A DNA stretch of 64,000 bases from contig JAQFVV010000064.1 of NCBI GenBank assembly GCA_028023455.1, positions 314,001-378,000 of the forward strand, given 5' to 3'. The notes beneath the pieces were generated by a model. That model saw only the letters and a list, made by a program, of their open reading frames with translations. It was not told where the DNA came from and ran no database searches. Numbering within the stretch: the stretch's first letter is position 1; each line of letters opens with the position of its first letter. A program made the position numbers and the translations under genes. Source of the stretch: Epiperipatus broadwayi (taxonomy: Eukaryota; Onychophora; Udeonychophora; Euonychophora; Peripatidae). This document shows, one piece after another, positions 24,747-37,509 of this stretch.

Positions 24747-25922
24747 GTAACTAGATGGAGCTTTACCAATATCTCCTAACAAGCTTTTGTCTATATAAAT
24801 GCCAAAAGAGATAGAATTCAATATATTTTTTGTTGTCTCCAGACCAGCTGGTTTCAGACTAGTTGGCTAAAATCAGTGAAAGGTAGGGAGACTAGAAACT
24901 AGATCTAAATACTAACTCTAAATCAGCAATTATCAAACACGTTTCTATCAGTTTGAAAGCATGAAATTTCTCAGACACGTAATGTCTTCAAATCCAACTA
25001 AACAAACTAGATAGCTATATGAGTCTGAAATAAGTTCAGTTTTGCCATATAGTAAAAGCCTCTGCAATATATATCATTGCAAAAACCTTCAAGGGTACAT
25101 TTATGATAAACAGAACAAGTTATAAATTTCGTAACTTGCTTTAGCTTGCATTTTATAATCACTAGATGGAGCTTTACCAATAGCTCCTAACAAGCTTTTG
25201 TTTACATTATGTGTCTGATAAATTTCATGCTTTTAAACTGATAGAAACATGTTTGATAATGTCTGATTTACAGTTAGTATTTAGATTTAGTTTCTAGTCT
25301 TCCTACCCTTCACTGACATCAGCCAACTAGCTCAAAACAAGCTGGTCTGGAGGTGGAGACAACAAAAGAGATATTGAATTCTATCTCTCTTGGCATTTAT
25401 GTAAACAAAATCTTGTTATTAGCTATTGGTAAATCTTCATCCAGTGAACATAAAATGCAAGCTAAAAGCAAGTTACAAAATTTATAACTTGTTTTGTTTA
25501 TCATAAATGTATTCTTGAAGGTTTTTGCAATGATATATATTGCAGAGGCTTTTACTATATGGTGAAACTGAAGTGATTTCAGACCCATATAGCTATCTAG
25601 TTTGTTAAGCTGGATTTGAAGACATTATGTGTCTGATAAATTTCATGTTTTCAAACTGATAGAAATGTGTTTGATAAATGCTGATTTAAAGTTAGTATTT
25701 AGATCTTGTTTCTAGTCTCCCTACTCTTCACTGACATGAGCCAACTAGCTCGAAATCAGTTAGTCTGCAGGTGGAGACAACAAAAGATATACTGAATTCT
25801 ATCTCTCAGTGTTTATGTAAACAAAATCTTATTAGGAGATATTGGTAAAGCTCCATCTAGTGGACATAAAATGCAAGCTAAAAGCAAGTTATGAAATTTA
25901 TAACTTGTTTTGTTTATATATA
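24747..25922. repeat. fold-back repeat array A (inverted and repeated units)
   Basis: A conserved end, CTAGATGGAGCTTTACCAAT, occurs forward near 24753 and 25163 and reversed near 25420 and 25845. The internal sequence of 24790-25110 returns in reverse complement at 25500-25800 (for example GTCTCCAGACCAGCTGGTTT against its inverse). The motif CAAGTTA..AATTT..TAACTTG, an 11 bp arm palindrome, marks the unit joints (about 25113, 25483, 25886). The minus-strand frame at 25588-25397 is part of the repeat and not a gene. Confidence 0.8.
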
Positions 25923-25929
25923 TATATGA

Positions 25930-28080
25930 ATTAAATATTCCCATGGATTATTGTTATTATAAAGAATAGATATAAAGAGATAATGTCCGTGTAAATAGAG
26001 ATAATCTTTAACTTTCAATGTTTCCAAGAAATTGTCAATTATTATTAACTGGCAATGTCTGAGTCTAAATAAGTTTTCTCATTAACCTATAATAGCTTTT
26101 TAGTTGGAGTTTTTACAAGTGAAAGGAGTCCTCTTTTACTTCAGACACAAGTACTTATATGAATTTTACCCAGAAAGCTATTTTTATAGGAGTAAGATTG
26201 TGAATAAATAACATCTTTCTTAACATTCTGCAATTATTTTAATCTTCTTCAGGCATTTGTATATTATAATAAATAGAAATGAGGAGATAATATCTGTGTA
26301 AGTAGACATAATATCTCTATTTACATGAATATTATATATGTGTATATTGTAACACTCTCATACATATGATGTAAAACACACACATGTATATGTATTACAT
26401 GTGCATGTCACAATTTGAAAAACATAAAGTAAAAAGAAAAGTTGGCAAAGAAAATATAAGACATAATCAAAATAATTCTGATCAGATTTATTAATAAATT
26501 TGTTTTTTTTTTGTAAATGATAAAGGGGGGGGGGTGAATCTGGTTTAAATTAAGACTCAAAACTTGCTTCTTTTTTTATAATTAAAGAACAAATGTTATA
26601 AAAGAAATAAATGTTAAAATGTAATGAAAAAAAAATGAAATTCAAAATAGAAATAAACCATAAATTGATTTATAAAAATAATCTTTGTAAACTATCTCAT
26701 TGGCAGAAATGCAATTAAATTTTTGAAAAATTCCTGGTCAATAAGATAATAGATTAATCTAACAAAAGATTAGATTAATTATTTTAATTAAAACTGAAAA
26801 TCAAAAAAATTATTAAAGTGAACAATGGGAGAGGAAGGTATAAAAATGGTAGTTTGATAGTTTGGGGCAAGGTAATAGAAGATAATATAGCAGTTATATC
26901 AGTTATATGGGTTATATCAACTATTTCAAAATTTTGTAAAAGTTAAGAGTCCAAAAAAGAATCTGGTAAGAGAACAGAATTCTCCACCTGGGCTTTATGC
27001 CCTGCTCCCCAGCACCATCAGTCTCTTCCTCTATCAATGCATCACCCATAGTATAAGATGGTGCTACATTCTCTCTCTTGTTATCACTTAGTAGCATGAA
27101 AATAGAAATAGAAATTCTCACTGATAACCAAATGGCCAGTTGCAGGGAACATCAGGACTCAAAATTGAAAGAACCATGGACTATGAAAAGATAACTGTTC
27201 AAATTGCCAAAGTAGATGATGCAATCTCCCAATTAAAGAAAACCTAGGTCTGTATAAAATGTTCTAAAATTATTGGCAAATGTCTAGACATTATTTAAGA
27301 GAAAATGAACTCTTATAAGAAAGGACTATTATTATTACTAATGTAAAAAGGGTAAGAGAAATGTGTGGTGAATTAATTCCTGTTAAATTATACTTAGTTT
27401 GTTTAATAATTATTGTATATTTATCTTACTGTGTTAAATGTATGTGACATTAAAGGATTAACCAACTGATGTATATGTGTGTGTGTTTAGGAATAAAAAG
27501 TATTTACTAAATATTACTTGGTCTGCTCTCTTTTTTTACCTGTGACACCATGATTATATGATTGTTGATATGTAGTCTTTATTAATATACTGGGGTCCCT
27601 TGTTCAAAATGTTGGAGTTAATCTGAGTAAGTTTTCAAGCATTGGGTTTGTGTGCCTTTCATCCAGGCATGCTGTTCATATAAAATTTATATGGGCCGAT
27701 AGTGCCAGAGATTTGCCTCAAAACAAATAAATTGCCTTGGAGGATTGGTTCTGTCCCAGAAATTATAGAGAGGTGCTATGATCAGTGAAAATAGTCAGGA
27801 GTGTCTGTTCATGCAGCCTCAATATGATCACAAATATCATTGATAATTAATCGATCAATAATATTCTATCTCTCTTCCAGAATGTGCTATTACTGGGTCA
27901 AATCTGTCATAAATTCACAAATGATTATACATTTATATTGATAAAATTAAAAGTAAAGAAATGACAAAAATTAAAATAATAATAAACTGCAAAATGTAAT
28001 GAGTGTAATTTGTAATACCATTAACCAGTGATTAAACCATTTTAAACAATTATAAAATGTATGTCATTTATGTGAGACCC
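25930..28080. other. AT-rich non-coding sequence
   Basis: No gene supported. A minus-strand frame at 27121-26921 lies in a slightly GC-richer patch (26980-27070), but it has no recognised domain and no splice context. Confidence 0.5.
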
Positions 28081-28089
28081 CTGTGATAA

Positions 28090-28320
28090 ATATGTATGTT
28101 ATACAATGAGCTTGAAAATAGCTCTTAACAAGCTTTTCGACATATCCCCAACTCCAGACCAATTTCTCCTACTGGTTTCCTCAGTGAGGTGCTAGGATAT
28201 TCAAGCATTAGATTTAAAATACTAGGTCAAGCCCAGCATTTTATCTAATGGATAACTATCAAATAGGAAATATAAAATTTTTAGGCATTCAAAATATTAT
28301 TGTCTCTGTTTGTATTCTGC
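28090..28320 (+). repeat. diverged relative of fold-back array A
   Basis: Contains AGCTCTTAACAAGCTTTT followed by a CTCCAGACCAATTTCTCC segment, the same order as in arrays A and B, at lower similarity. Confidence 0.5.
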
Positions 28321-28365
28321 CTGCCTCTCTTCTTTGTTTTTAAATGGAGAATGTTCTACATTTGA

Positions 28366-28800
28366 AGAGCCAGAGTGAGTTAAAGTCAACATGGGCATGA
28401 AATAATATTGGCATTAACAAAGACCTTGGGTGTTCCATCATCTGATTTTCAATGATATGGATGACTGAAGAGTTGGAGGTGGAGTAGGTAGAAGCTTGCC
28501 CATTATAGTTTGAAAAATAGTGTTTTAATATAAACTGAGCACTAATCATATAAGTGTATGTGGGAGATGATGATCTGGACCAACTAATGAGTACAGGTTC
28601 AGCATGAAATACATGTGTATTCGTTGTATGAGAGAGAATGAATAAGTGAAGGAATCTTGAAAGTCTTTTTCAAATCCCCTATAATTACATCTATGAATTC
28701 TGCAAATGGAAATTAATACATATTTTAATGGAGGGTTTGGCAACAGTATATTAACTCTCTTTACTGAAACATTAACTTGATGTATTAGATTCATTCTTAT
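28366..28800 (+). repeat. dispersed copy of the repeat family found at 54.8-56.3 kb
   Basis: Shares TTTTAATATAAACTGAG, GTGGGAGA and the ATGATCTGGACC...ATGAGTACAGGTTC...ATGAAATACATGTG series with the downstream inverted repeat. The three short minus-strand frames here are by-products. Confidence 0.6.
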
Positions 28801-28880
28801 ATATATATATTATTGTAAGCCCATTATTTAATATTAGATTCATTCTTATATATATATATTATTGTAAGCCCATTATTTAA
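28783..28880 (+). repeat. perfect 49-bp direct tandem duplication
   Basis: Units 28783-28831 and 28832-28880 are identical, including the internal (TA)n, which implies a very recent slippage event or a collapse/expansion in assembly. Confidence 0.9.
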
Positions 28881-30600
28881 TATAACATGGAAGGCCAATC
28901 TAACATAACACTTAATTTTAACATGCAAAAGATATAAACGTAATATTTCAATATCATAAATTGGTGGAACATGGAAATGATTTGGAATAATTAAATTTTT
29001 GATATTTTCAAATTTTGAACTGTTTGATTCAGTAGTTGATCTCAAAGAAATCATTAATTTTAAATATTGTAATTTTTATGATGATTTTATATCGTGTGTA
29101 TTATTATAGTCAATTTTTTCATTATATACTTTTATTAATTTAAATTCTGTGGTATGCAAGTATCCAATACTTTAAAAAAATGATCCGCCTTTTCAGTATA
29201 AGTAGATTGCCATTTACTATGCTATACTTATACAGCAGATGTAGTTTGATAAGATAAATAAAAATCTAGCAAACAATTAATTTAATATAAAAAGATAATA
29301 TTATCGGATGATTAATAATGAATAAAAAATGAAACTACAAACAAATAAGCATTCTAATCTGATATACATCATTTAAACCCATCAATTAATACAACACAAT
29401 TGGAAACATACTAACATTTAAACTAGATTTTAAAATACTAATTTTATTGTACTACTAAAAATTTCTAGTATAATTTTCTAATAAACTCCAATACTATTAT
29501 TTTACACCTCTTAATAATATATATATATACACGTCGGTATATTAATATTTAAATTTTTTAACACGTATAAACCCGAATAATTTTAGAATAATGTATGAGA
29601 AAGAAGCTGACAAAAAAAAAACATACTAATAGACAGAATTGTTATTAATTCATAGATTATAATAAAAATAACATTAATTGAATAAGATAAGCTGTAAAGT
29701 ATCATATACACATTTTAATAATGTAATTACAATTATATAACATAATTTCAACGTTTATAAATTTATTATATGACATATAAACTGCCTTGCTTATGAAAGA
29801 AACAATATATATATATATATATATATACTTACATATCACTTTGTCAGTAAATATTTGCATAAGTAAAAATCATTTCCTTTGTGGGATGATAAAAAATTTG
29901 GTTTTTGACGCTTTTTGTAAGAAAATTTTCTTCTTCTTTGTGTTTCCATAATATTCAGATTATTATATTTTAAACAATTTTTTACAATCAATTTTTGCTC
30001 TTCATAGCTATCTTTTTATCACTATATTTGGTGATTTAAGATGTTTTTACTTTGGAATTGGTCAATTACATCACTGGAAGAAGCTACAGAGATTTGTATA
30101 GAGGTATTACAAGTGGAAGTGTTCTATCCTTAAATTGATAAGCAATGGTGCATTCTAAGTTTTTAATCATCACCCTGGAAGAATCTGCTAAGAATTTCTA
30201 TTAATTGAGTTGTGAAGACTGATTTTCTATTTTAGCACATTAAATTGGAATATTTTAAATATTTATCGCAAATAACAATTGTAACTCAGGATTGGAAATT
30301 GCTCTCTATTAGTTTCAGTCACACAATCAGAATGGAATTTATAGATGACTAGTTAATGCTTCTTGGTGGAATAGCAACGTTTCTCTTCGAATTTTGTATG
30401 TTTATACCTTCCTGCAAAAGTGCAAATGATCCAAACAAAAATATCTTTCTCAAAAATTGCACTTTCTTTTTCAATTAACATCTGTTTAAATCCTACTTAA
30501 TTTTCAATAAACGTATTCATAATTTAATTACATTGATTTTTTTTTCCGTCTATTTCAGACTTTTACTAGCTATTTTCCTGATATACTCATTAACAATATA
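28881..30600. other. AT-rich non-coding sequence
   Basis: No supported gene. A TA tract lies at about 29805-29826. Confidence 0.55.
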
Positions 30601-30739
30601 GCGATTTTTATGTAATATTGTAAAAGAAACTGCACTTCATAAGTGCTAGAAAATTGACATGCACTCTCACATCAATAAATGTTTTAAAAGCATAAATTGA
30701 CCGTTTATATTTGGAGTTTATTCTATACATAAACCAGCA

Positions 30740-31035
30740 AGCTTCATTTTTAAATTGGCAAATTACTTCACAAGTTCAGCTTATATATTGGGAAGAAAAA
30801 GTTTCTCATTTTTAATTGCTGCGACACTGAATCTTATTACTTTCAATGTAAGTTATAATGAATAGTGTAAAAATTTATATATATATATATAATATTGTGG
30901 AAGAAAGCGCTCATTACGCATGCACTAAATTCTGTGTAGTAGGTAGTTAAAAATGAAAAACTTTCTTTTCCCTATAATATATAAATTAAATTTATGCAAG
31001 TAATTTGCAATTCAGAAATCAAGTTTATAATAAAA
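30740..31035. repeat. imperfect inverted repeat
   Basis: The stretch GGCAAATTACTTCACAAG...GAAAAAGTTTCTCATTTTTAA (30757-30820) is matched in reverse complement by about 30950-31015 (roughly 75 percent by eye), around a TA-rich centre. Probably an old fold-back element. Confidence 0.5.
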
Positions 31036-31101
31036 TAAGCCATAAATTAAACATGATCAAAACATGTTGGTTTATTTAAAGAATAACTCTAAGCATGAAT
31101 A

Positions 31102-32167
31102 CACCTGGGTCTTGTTTTATGTGATAGATAGGTTCCTCAGAAAACACGCACAAACAAAATTGCGCAAAAATAGATATAACTTACATTGAAAAAGGGGGGA
31201 TGCAGTCTGTGATTTTTCAAAATTCATGTAAAAGCAAAGCACCAACGTAAAATTACTTTAAAATTTGCGCAAAAAAAAAATAAGGAAATAAAATATGACT
31301 AATAAAAAATTTCAAATTTGAAAAAAATGATACAAGACAAACTTTTTTTAACTATAATATTTAATTTTATTCAAAATAATATATTTTTATGCATAATTTA
31401 CAGTACAGTAATTTACAATTTTATACATGTTTTAATTATTATAGCTTTTTGCCAAAAACATGTTCATTTGCAAGCAACTAGCGCCAACTTCACACTCATG
31501 TTGTGACAATGGTTTTCTGGTGACAATGTAATTAGTAATTAATCTTTGAGACGATGATTTTATTAATTGTTTATGAAACTAACAACTAAAAATTAAATTC
31601 TTATTTTTGTCTTTAATTTTCAATTCTGTTTAAAAATCAAATTTCACATCACATTATTTCAAGTCGCCGTAAGTAATTTTTAAATTGTTAATTACAATTA
31701 AAAATCAGATTTTAATTTTTAATTGTCAAATTTAATTGTGCCCACTGCTATTACTGACATTTTAAAAATAAACTTGTGGACACTAAATGATTAATAATTG
31801 ATTACATTCTTTTTTAAAAAGCAAAAACAGAATGTGATTTAAAATGCAAAATTAACATGCACAATGTTTGAACAAATTTACATTATAATCTTGTAAAATT
31901 TAATGTGTGTATACATAAAATGTGGAAATCATGATTTTAATTTCATTATTGCATAAAATCTTACTATTATAAAGCACTGAAAATATTGAAATTACTAAGG
32001 TGAAAGTCACATTCCAATAATGTGCTATTACTTTCAATATGACGTAAGCACGTGAAATTTATTATTTAAAGTAATAGTGCAATATCGGAGTTCGACTTCC
32101 GGTGAAACATGAATCGCGTAACTTCAAAATCGTGTTAAATAAGTCTGCGTAAAAAGAGACCCAGGTG
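31102..32167. mobile_element. non-autonomous DNA transposon with TIRs and TA target duplication
   Basis: The left end CACCTGGGTCTTGTTTTATG and the right end, read inward, CACCTGGGTCTCTTTTTACG form terminal inverted repeats of about 20 bp. TA flanks both sides (31100-31101 and 32168-32169). Length is 1066 bp. TA duplications fit the Tc1/mariner/pogo group. There is no transposase: the only frame (31318-31506) is short and low-complexity. The subterminal segment near 31160-31200 (TTGCGCAAAAATAGAT, then a G-run) resembles that seen in Tigger/pogo-like elements, which is inference. Confidence 0.6.
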
Positions 32168-32229
32168 TAGTCTGTTTATGCTTTTAAAATATTTGCGAAA
32201 GAGTGAGTATCAATATCCTAGTGCATGTG

Positions 32230-32255
32230 TGAAAAATAGTTTATTCCATAATAGG

Positions 32256-32286
<31 letters not shown>

Positions 32287-32305
32287 ATATATATTCCATA
32301 ATAGG

Positions 32306-32330
<25 letters not shown>
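32230..32330 (+). repeat. short tandem duplication with (TA)n
   Basis: TTCCATAATAGGATATATAT occurs twice, about 47 bp apart, each time followed by a long TA run. Confidence 0.85.
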
Positions 32331-32336
<6 letters not shown>

Positions 32337-32842
32337 CAATATAACTTTTTATCAATTTATTTTTTTCAAATTGGTAAGATTAAGCCATTTATTGACATCT
32401 TCATTACTATATAAAACATAATATTGTAACTTATTTATTTTACAATTATACGCTACAAAAACATTATTACTTCATATTGCAACACTCTAGCCAAAACTTA
32501 ATTATTTTTTTATTTTTATATTTTAAACATTGACAGTAATGTCAGCAAAATAAATATTTATATAATTCTTTATATTTGGCTCATTTATCTCTCTTTCTCT
32601 CTCACTGTTTGTTTTAGATATAATTGGTTCTTTATTTAAGTAGTTTTTGTGTTTGCTTGATTTTACACCTGTAATAGATATCATGAAAATAAAATAGAAT
32701 ACTTTCTTGCAGCAAACCTGATATCAAAAGACCAATAAATATTATACCAGCTACAGAAAGAAAAGTATTAATCATTAGTCAAAAAGCATCACAATGTATG
32801 TTATTAATTATAAATACAATTTATCCAAACCACTAGAACACG

Positions 32843-33016
32843 TTTTAGCAAAACTCTTTATTTCTACATGTATACATACACCTACATTTTGACTGTCTTT
32901 CAGCTTGTTCAAAACCAATTTACTTTAATCTCTAGTAAATTGGCTCTGATGAAGATTGCAGGACAGTCGAAATGTAGATGTATGTATATGTACAAATAAA
33001 AGATTTTGCTAAAAAG
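32843..33016 (+). mobile_element. 172-bp fold-back element with a hammerhead-like core motif
   Basis: The outer arms pair over nearly 60 nt (TTTTAGCAAAACTC... against ...GATTTTGCTAAAA). A second perfect 10 bp hairpin (CCAATTTACT/AGTAAATTGG) lies at 32915-32943. It is followed by CTGATGA (32946), a possible 5 bp stem GATTG/CAGTC with loop CAGGA, then GAAA (32969). CTGATGA...stem...GAAA is the conserved core of hammerhead ribozymes, which occur in Penelope-like elements and retrozymes. Against this, there is one extra A between CTGATGA and the stem, and no clear cleavage triplet is positioned correctly. The long arms also pair across the core. The fold-back is certain; a ribozyme is speculative. 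Confidence 0.5.
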
Positions 33017-33019
33017 TAT

Positions 33020-36000
33020 TTGAAGTTATTTGTATAAATTGTATGTAAATAAAATATTACAGCAAAATAAAAAAGAGTGATTTTGATATTTTATTAATTC
33101 TAAAATAAATCAATAAATATAATTCAAACAAATTTCACTTTTTTATGATCTATTTAAAATCTATATGAATAGTCTATCTTTAAAAACTATTGTTAAGTCT
33201 AAAAATTTACCATATAAAATATTTTTCATTACTTTTCAAATTGGCTTATAAGGCACAGTTAAACATAAAATTCTTAGTACTTTATAGGTTTAATCAAAAA
33301 CATAAAAATAGGAAAAACTGACATCTTAGTAAAGTGAAAACCTTATATTTATAAAATATACCAAAAGCATTATTTATTACCTATAGATTAAATGAATATG
33401 ATAGATTACAAACAAAGATAATTCTTCCTGTTGATAATGCAATGAGACTTTCAACATTTGGTCTAACAATTTACTTAACAATTCACTTCATCACAATATA
33501 GTTTTATGACAACGAAATCAAAATTGGTTATTGTTTCAGCAATTTAGTTTTTACCAAAAATTAGCCTTTGGATAAATTTATAATGCAATGTATATATGAT
33601 TAAGTAGTGAAGAGCTATTACAGTATATTTTGGACTTAACACCAACAACATAAATCATATTGTAAGGACAAAGTTTACACAACCAGCACCGAACCCCAAT
33701 GCTATATTTTTCAATAAGCTCAAAGTTCTTCAGAACAATGACAGGATATTATCCTCTATATTCTTATTTACAAATACATGAAAACTGCTAGTATATACCA
33801 TGGACTCTACATGAATATTGGACCTGATATATCAACATTATAGTATATCATAAATGAAATAGTCTAAGATGCAACATGCCGGATCCTGCTAGAGAAGCAA
33901 TGATTCCACACCACATGGATACCAGTTCTGATATGTCAGCGTTATAGGGTCAACCTCAAAAGGGATGGTCAATACCAACAAAATGGAATGTTACTTATTC
34001 ATACATCAACCTGTTAGTGCAGTTAATGGCTCTACAATACATCTATCAGACCTAGGACACCCACATTACCAAGCTAGCCTTGATGGAAGAAGCCAATACC
34101 AGCAATGGATTTGAGCCAACATTAGCAAAGTTTATTTAGTATTCATCTGTACAAATTTTGTTATGTCAATAAATATAATTTTAAAATTAAAAAATGGTAT
34201 TCTTATGCAAATCTTCTTATGAGGCATATAAGAAAATATTTAGTATATATATACATGATCAAAATATAAAAAATGAGGTTATGCCTTGAAATTAATGTTT
34301 CACCATTCTTGTAAAAATAATTATTTATTAGCTGTCTAATAGAAAACTTTAAATAGACAATAAAAACATCAAAAGTAAGATATTATAGAATATATATATA
34401 TAGTATCAAAGAGCCAGTAAAGTAAATCTGCAATCAATATAAAATTAGAACAGCTTTCCAAGCAATAACAATCTATAAGGAATTCTAACTTACTTAAAAA
34501 GCTGAAAACAATACTTGCATTTCCCCATCGAAAATAATTAACAGAATTATAAAGCGATGGTTAAATAGCAAAATATATGCATGTGTAGTAATAGATCATG
34601 CCAATGAATGCATGTTAAATTGGACAAATACAAAATTATTGGTCAGAGGCCATAAGATAGGAAGAAAAAGCGCAAAGCATAATCTGTTCACGTGACAGTG
34701 GCAAATTACCTTAACTGAATCTAGTTTTCGGATTCGTGGGGTTTGGAATTGACTTATTTTAATTTAACTCTTCAAAAGGGCAAAAGTCGAAATTTTAAAA
34801 AAGCACGCTTTGAGTATTCAAATCGAAAGATCACCAGTTCAATTTACATGTCACTGGTCAGGTCAGTAACACACAAAAAAGAAAAGAGAATAATATCAAA
34901 CAAAATGTTTCCTGTTAATATTTATGCTATTATTGGTAAATAAATATATTTGGAATAGTATAAAGTTTGACTTAAATAAATATTTTTTAACTAGTTATTG
35001 AAAATAAGTAACATGTAGCTACAAACACACGTACACATATTGTGTATTGAGTTATTTATCAATCTATTTGTTTACTATTATTTATATTATATTACCGTAT
35101 ATTTATATAAATAAATTCATTGCTTTTGTTATTACTGGTTTTCAGTTTAATTCATTCATTTCATTTTAGATATTCATTTTATTTTTATCATTATCTACAA
35201 TTTATTTAACCGACATAAATAATAATTATTAAGTTAAGATCAAGTATTTCAAAGTATGTTACAAATATTAATTCTTCTAAAACAGTAATTAAGATTCCAT
35301 CTTAGGATTTATATTTTTGATGTATTTAATCATGGGCTTATATGTAATGGAAGAAAAAAATGTATTATGGTACATATTATCCTGACTATATGGTATTCAA
35401 GAATTTAAAATATTTGTATATCTGGATAAAGAAGAAATATATGATTTTTAAATCTTTCTCATGCTCCAAATTTTGTAAATATTGTTTTAAATTTACAGTT
35501 TGTCATGCTCTATAAAATATATTCGTTTTGGGAGATAAATTGGCTGTGCTTAAAATTAATTTGTCCTAATTATGGCAAATATTATGATTTTGACTGCTAC
35601 ATAAAATTGGTTAGCCCAAATTGGTGTCTCAATAAATTTTATCCACTGGCTATGGTGATATAAAAGTATAACATTCAATGCATGGCATCAAAGTATATAT
35701 AATTATTGTATTTTAGGCATAGACAAATAAAGGTCATGCAATATTGGAATTATACCCATAGAATAAAATGTTTAATTGCAATGCCAAGCAAAAGTGCCAA
35801 AAATTTTTATGCCAAGTGTTTTATTATGCTTTAAAACTCGAGAAAATGAAAAAAAAGCATGGTAGATTTGTGATCTATGGATAATTTATTGTTTTAAATA
35901 TATTGTTTGATTTGTCATTTGTAGTTGAGAAAGGATATATTTTATTCTCTTATATGGTTTTTGATATAGTATGAATAAGGATATTTTAATGCATTTACTT

Positions 36001-36305
36001 TATAAAATTATTGAATTAAGAGTTATAATTATTTCTATGAAGAGGTATTTCATTTTTATATGTGTATTTTCTATTAAGTTGCCAGATGTTGTATACCTGG
36101 GACTATCATTATGTTTGACTATGTCAGAAGCTTAATCCCTTGTCTAAGAAACATCTGTATTTGTAGAAGGATGCCTAGCTTTATTTGAATTTACTAATGA
36201 GTAATTTCTTAGGAATAATGTCATAAATATGATGTACTAAAACACCAATAATTGCAAGTTTCTATAGAGACTATTATCAAAAAAATTTCGGTTGTCGTCG
36301 AATAG
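33020..36305. other. AT-rich non-coding sequence
   Basis: No supported gene. The frame at 34743-34943 lacks a recognised domain. 33600-34150 is somewhat less AT-rich, but no frame stays open on either strand. Confidence 0.5.
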
Positions 36306-36313
36306 CTACTATA

Positions 36314-37505
36314 TCCCACTCGATGGCACAGTTTTCATGCTTAAACTATAAATATGATCATTCCTGGGCTGTTAATTATAATCATTTTGATGGGTTTTTT
36401 GTAATGCGAGAATAAAAACAAAAAAAAGTCATCTTTTTTAAATATTATTTAATTTTAAATATTATTTTTTATTAACGTATACAAATTAAATGATAATAAT
36501 AAATGTAAAATAAAATAAACAAATTACAATTTGATTTGTCTTTTTTAGTTTGCTTTTTATTAGAAAAATCAATTTTCTATCGGAGATTTTTTTACTGGGA
36601 TTACGGCTTTTTGTTGTTGTTGTTGTTGTTGTGTTTACCGCTAGTTTTTATTTCAAATAGAATGACAACTAAAAGTAAAACTTGTTATGGTTAAGTTTAG
36701 GGTTAGATTTAGGGTTAGGATTAGGGTTAGTTTTAGGATTAGTTTTAGGGTTATTGTTCTGTTGTTTGTTATACTAAAATAAAAAATATCAAAATCGTAT
36801 TTTTGCAAACATTTTTTTTTTACTAACATCTATAAAATAAATGATAACAATAAACGTAAACTATATTCAACAAAGTCTAACAGTAGTCGGAGAAAAGAAA
36901 GAAACTAAAACTTTTTTAAACAACGACAAATATATATATAATGTTTATAATATATGTTTTTTTATGACATTTAAAAAAAAAACGGGGAAAATTCTACTTT
37001 TCTTACGGGATATTTTTGTGTTAACGCTCTTTTTTATTTCAAATATATACACACCGTACATCTTCTTTGTCTCGTGGAATGTTACGAACAATACGTTACT
37101 TGACTCGTTACCTACTTCCAACTCACTTTATACATATATCTCGTCAACATTTACTATTTAAAACTTCAATACACTACGGTGTAAAAAGTCTGTTAATTAT
37201 TACTTTACAAAATCGGAACATTTCAATACTTTAAAATAAAAAATAATCAAATGAAAACAACATTTCCATCCAAATCAAAAAAACACATCCTCTCCCCAAG
37301 CCGTAACTATTTTATAAACTGTGCAATATTCAGAAAATGTATTTGCTGCGTAAAACATACATGCTGTACTGCGATGCGACATAGCGGCCTGCAATCTCTA
37401 ATACAACAAAAAAGTTGTACAATAGAAAATGCAGGTTCGAACATGTCGGCTGCGGAAACAGTATTTTTATGTGTTTTAGTGCGAAAACAGCACCATCCAG
37501 TGGGA
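36314..37505 (+). mobile_element. TIR element with telomere-like internal repeats, copy 1
   Basis: The left end TCCCACTCGATGGCACAGTT and the right end, read inward, TCCCACTGGATGGTGCTGTT are terminal inverted repeats. TATA flanks both ends (36310-36313 and 37506-37509), a perfect 4 bp duplication (or TA). The interior holds (TTG)n near 36613, a series of TTAGGG and variants (about 36695-36755) and an internal partial duplication (AAATGATAATAATAAA / AAATGATAACAATAAA). The frames at 36841-37161 and 37251-37610 read through element sequence. The second has a similar-looking counterpart in copy 2 only because the DNA is shared. No transposase is seen. Confidence 0.75.
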
Positions 37506-37509
37506 TATA

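Noticed and set aside
36695-36755. TTAGGG-like repeats as a chromosome end
   Set aside because: They are few, variant and internal to a transposable element that has a second copy.
36841-37161. 106-codon open frame
   Set aside because: It lies inside the TIR element, is AT-driven in composition and is not kept open in the second copy.
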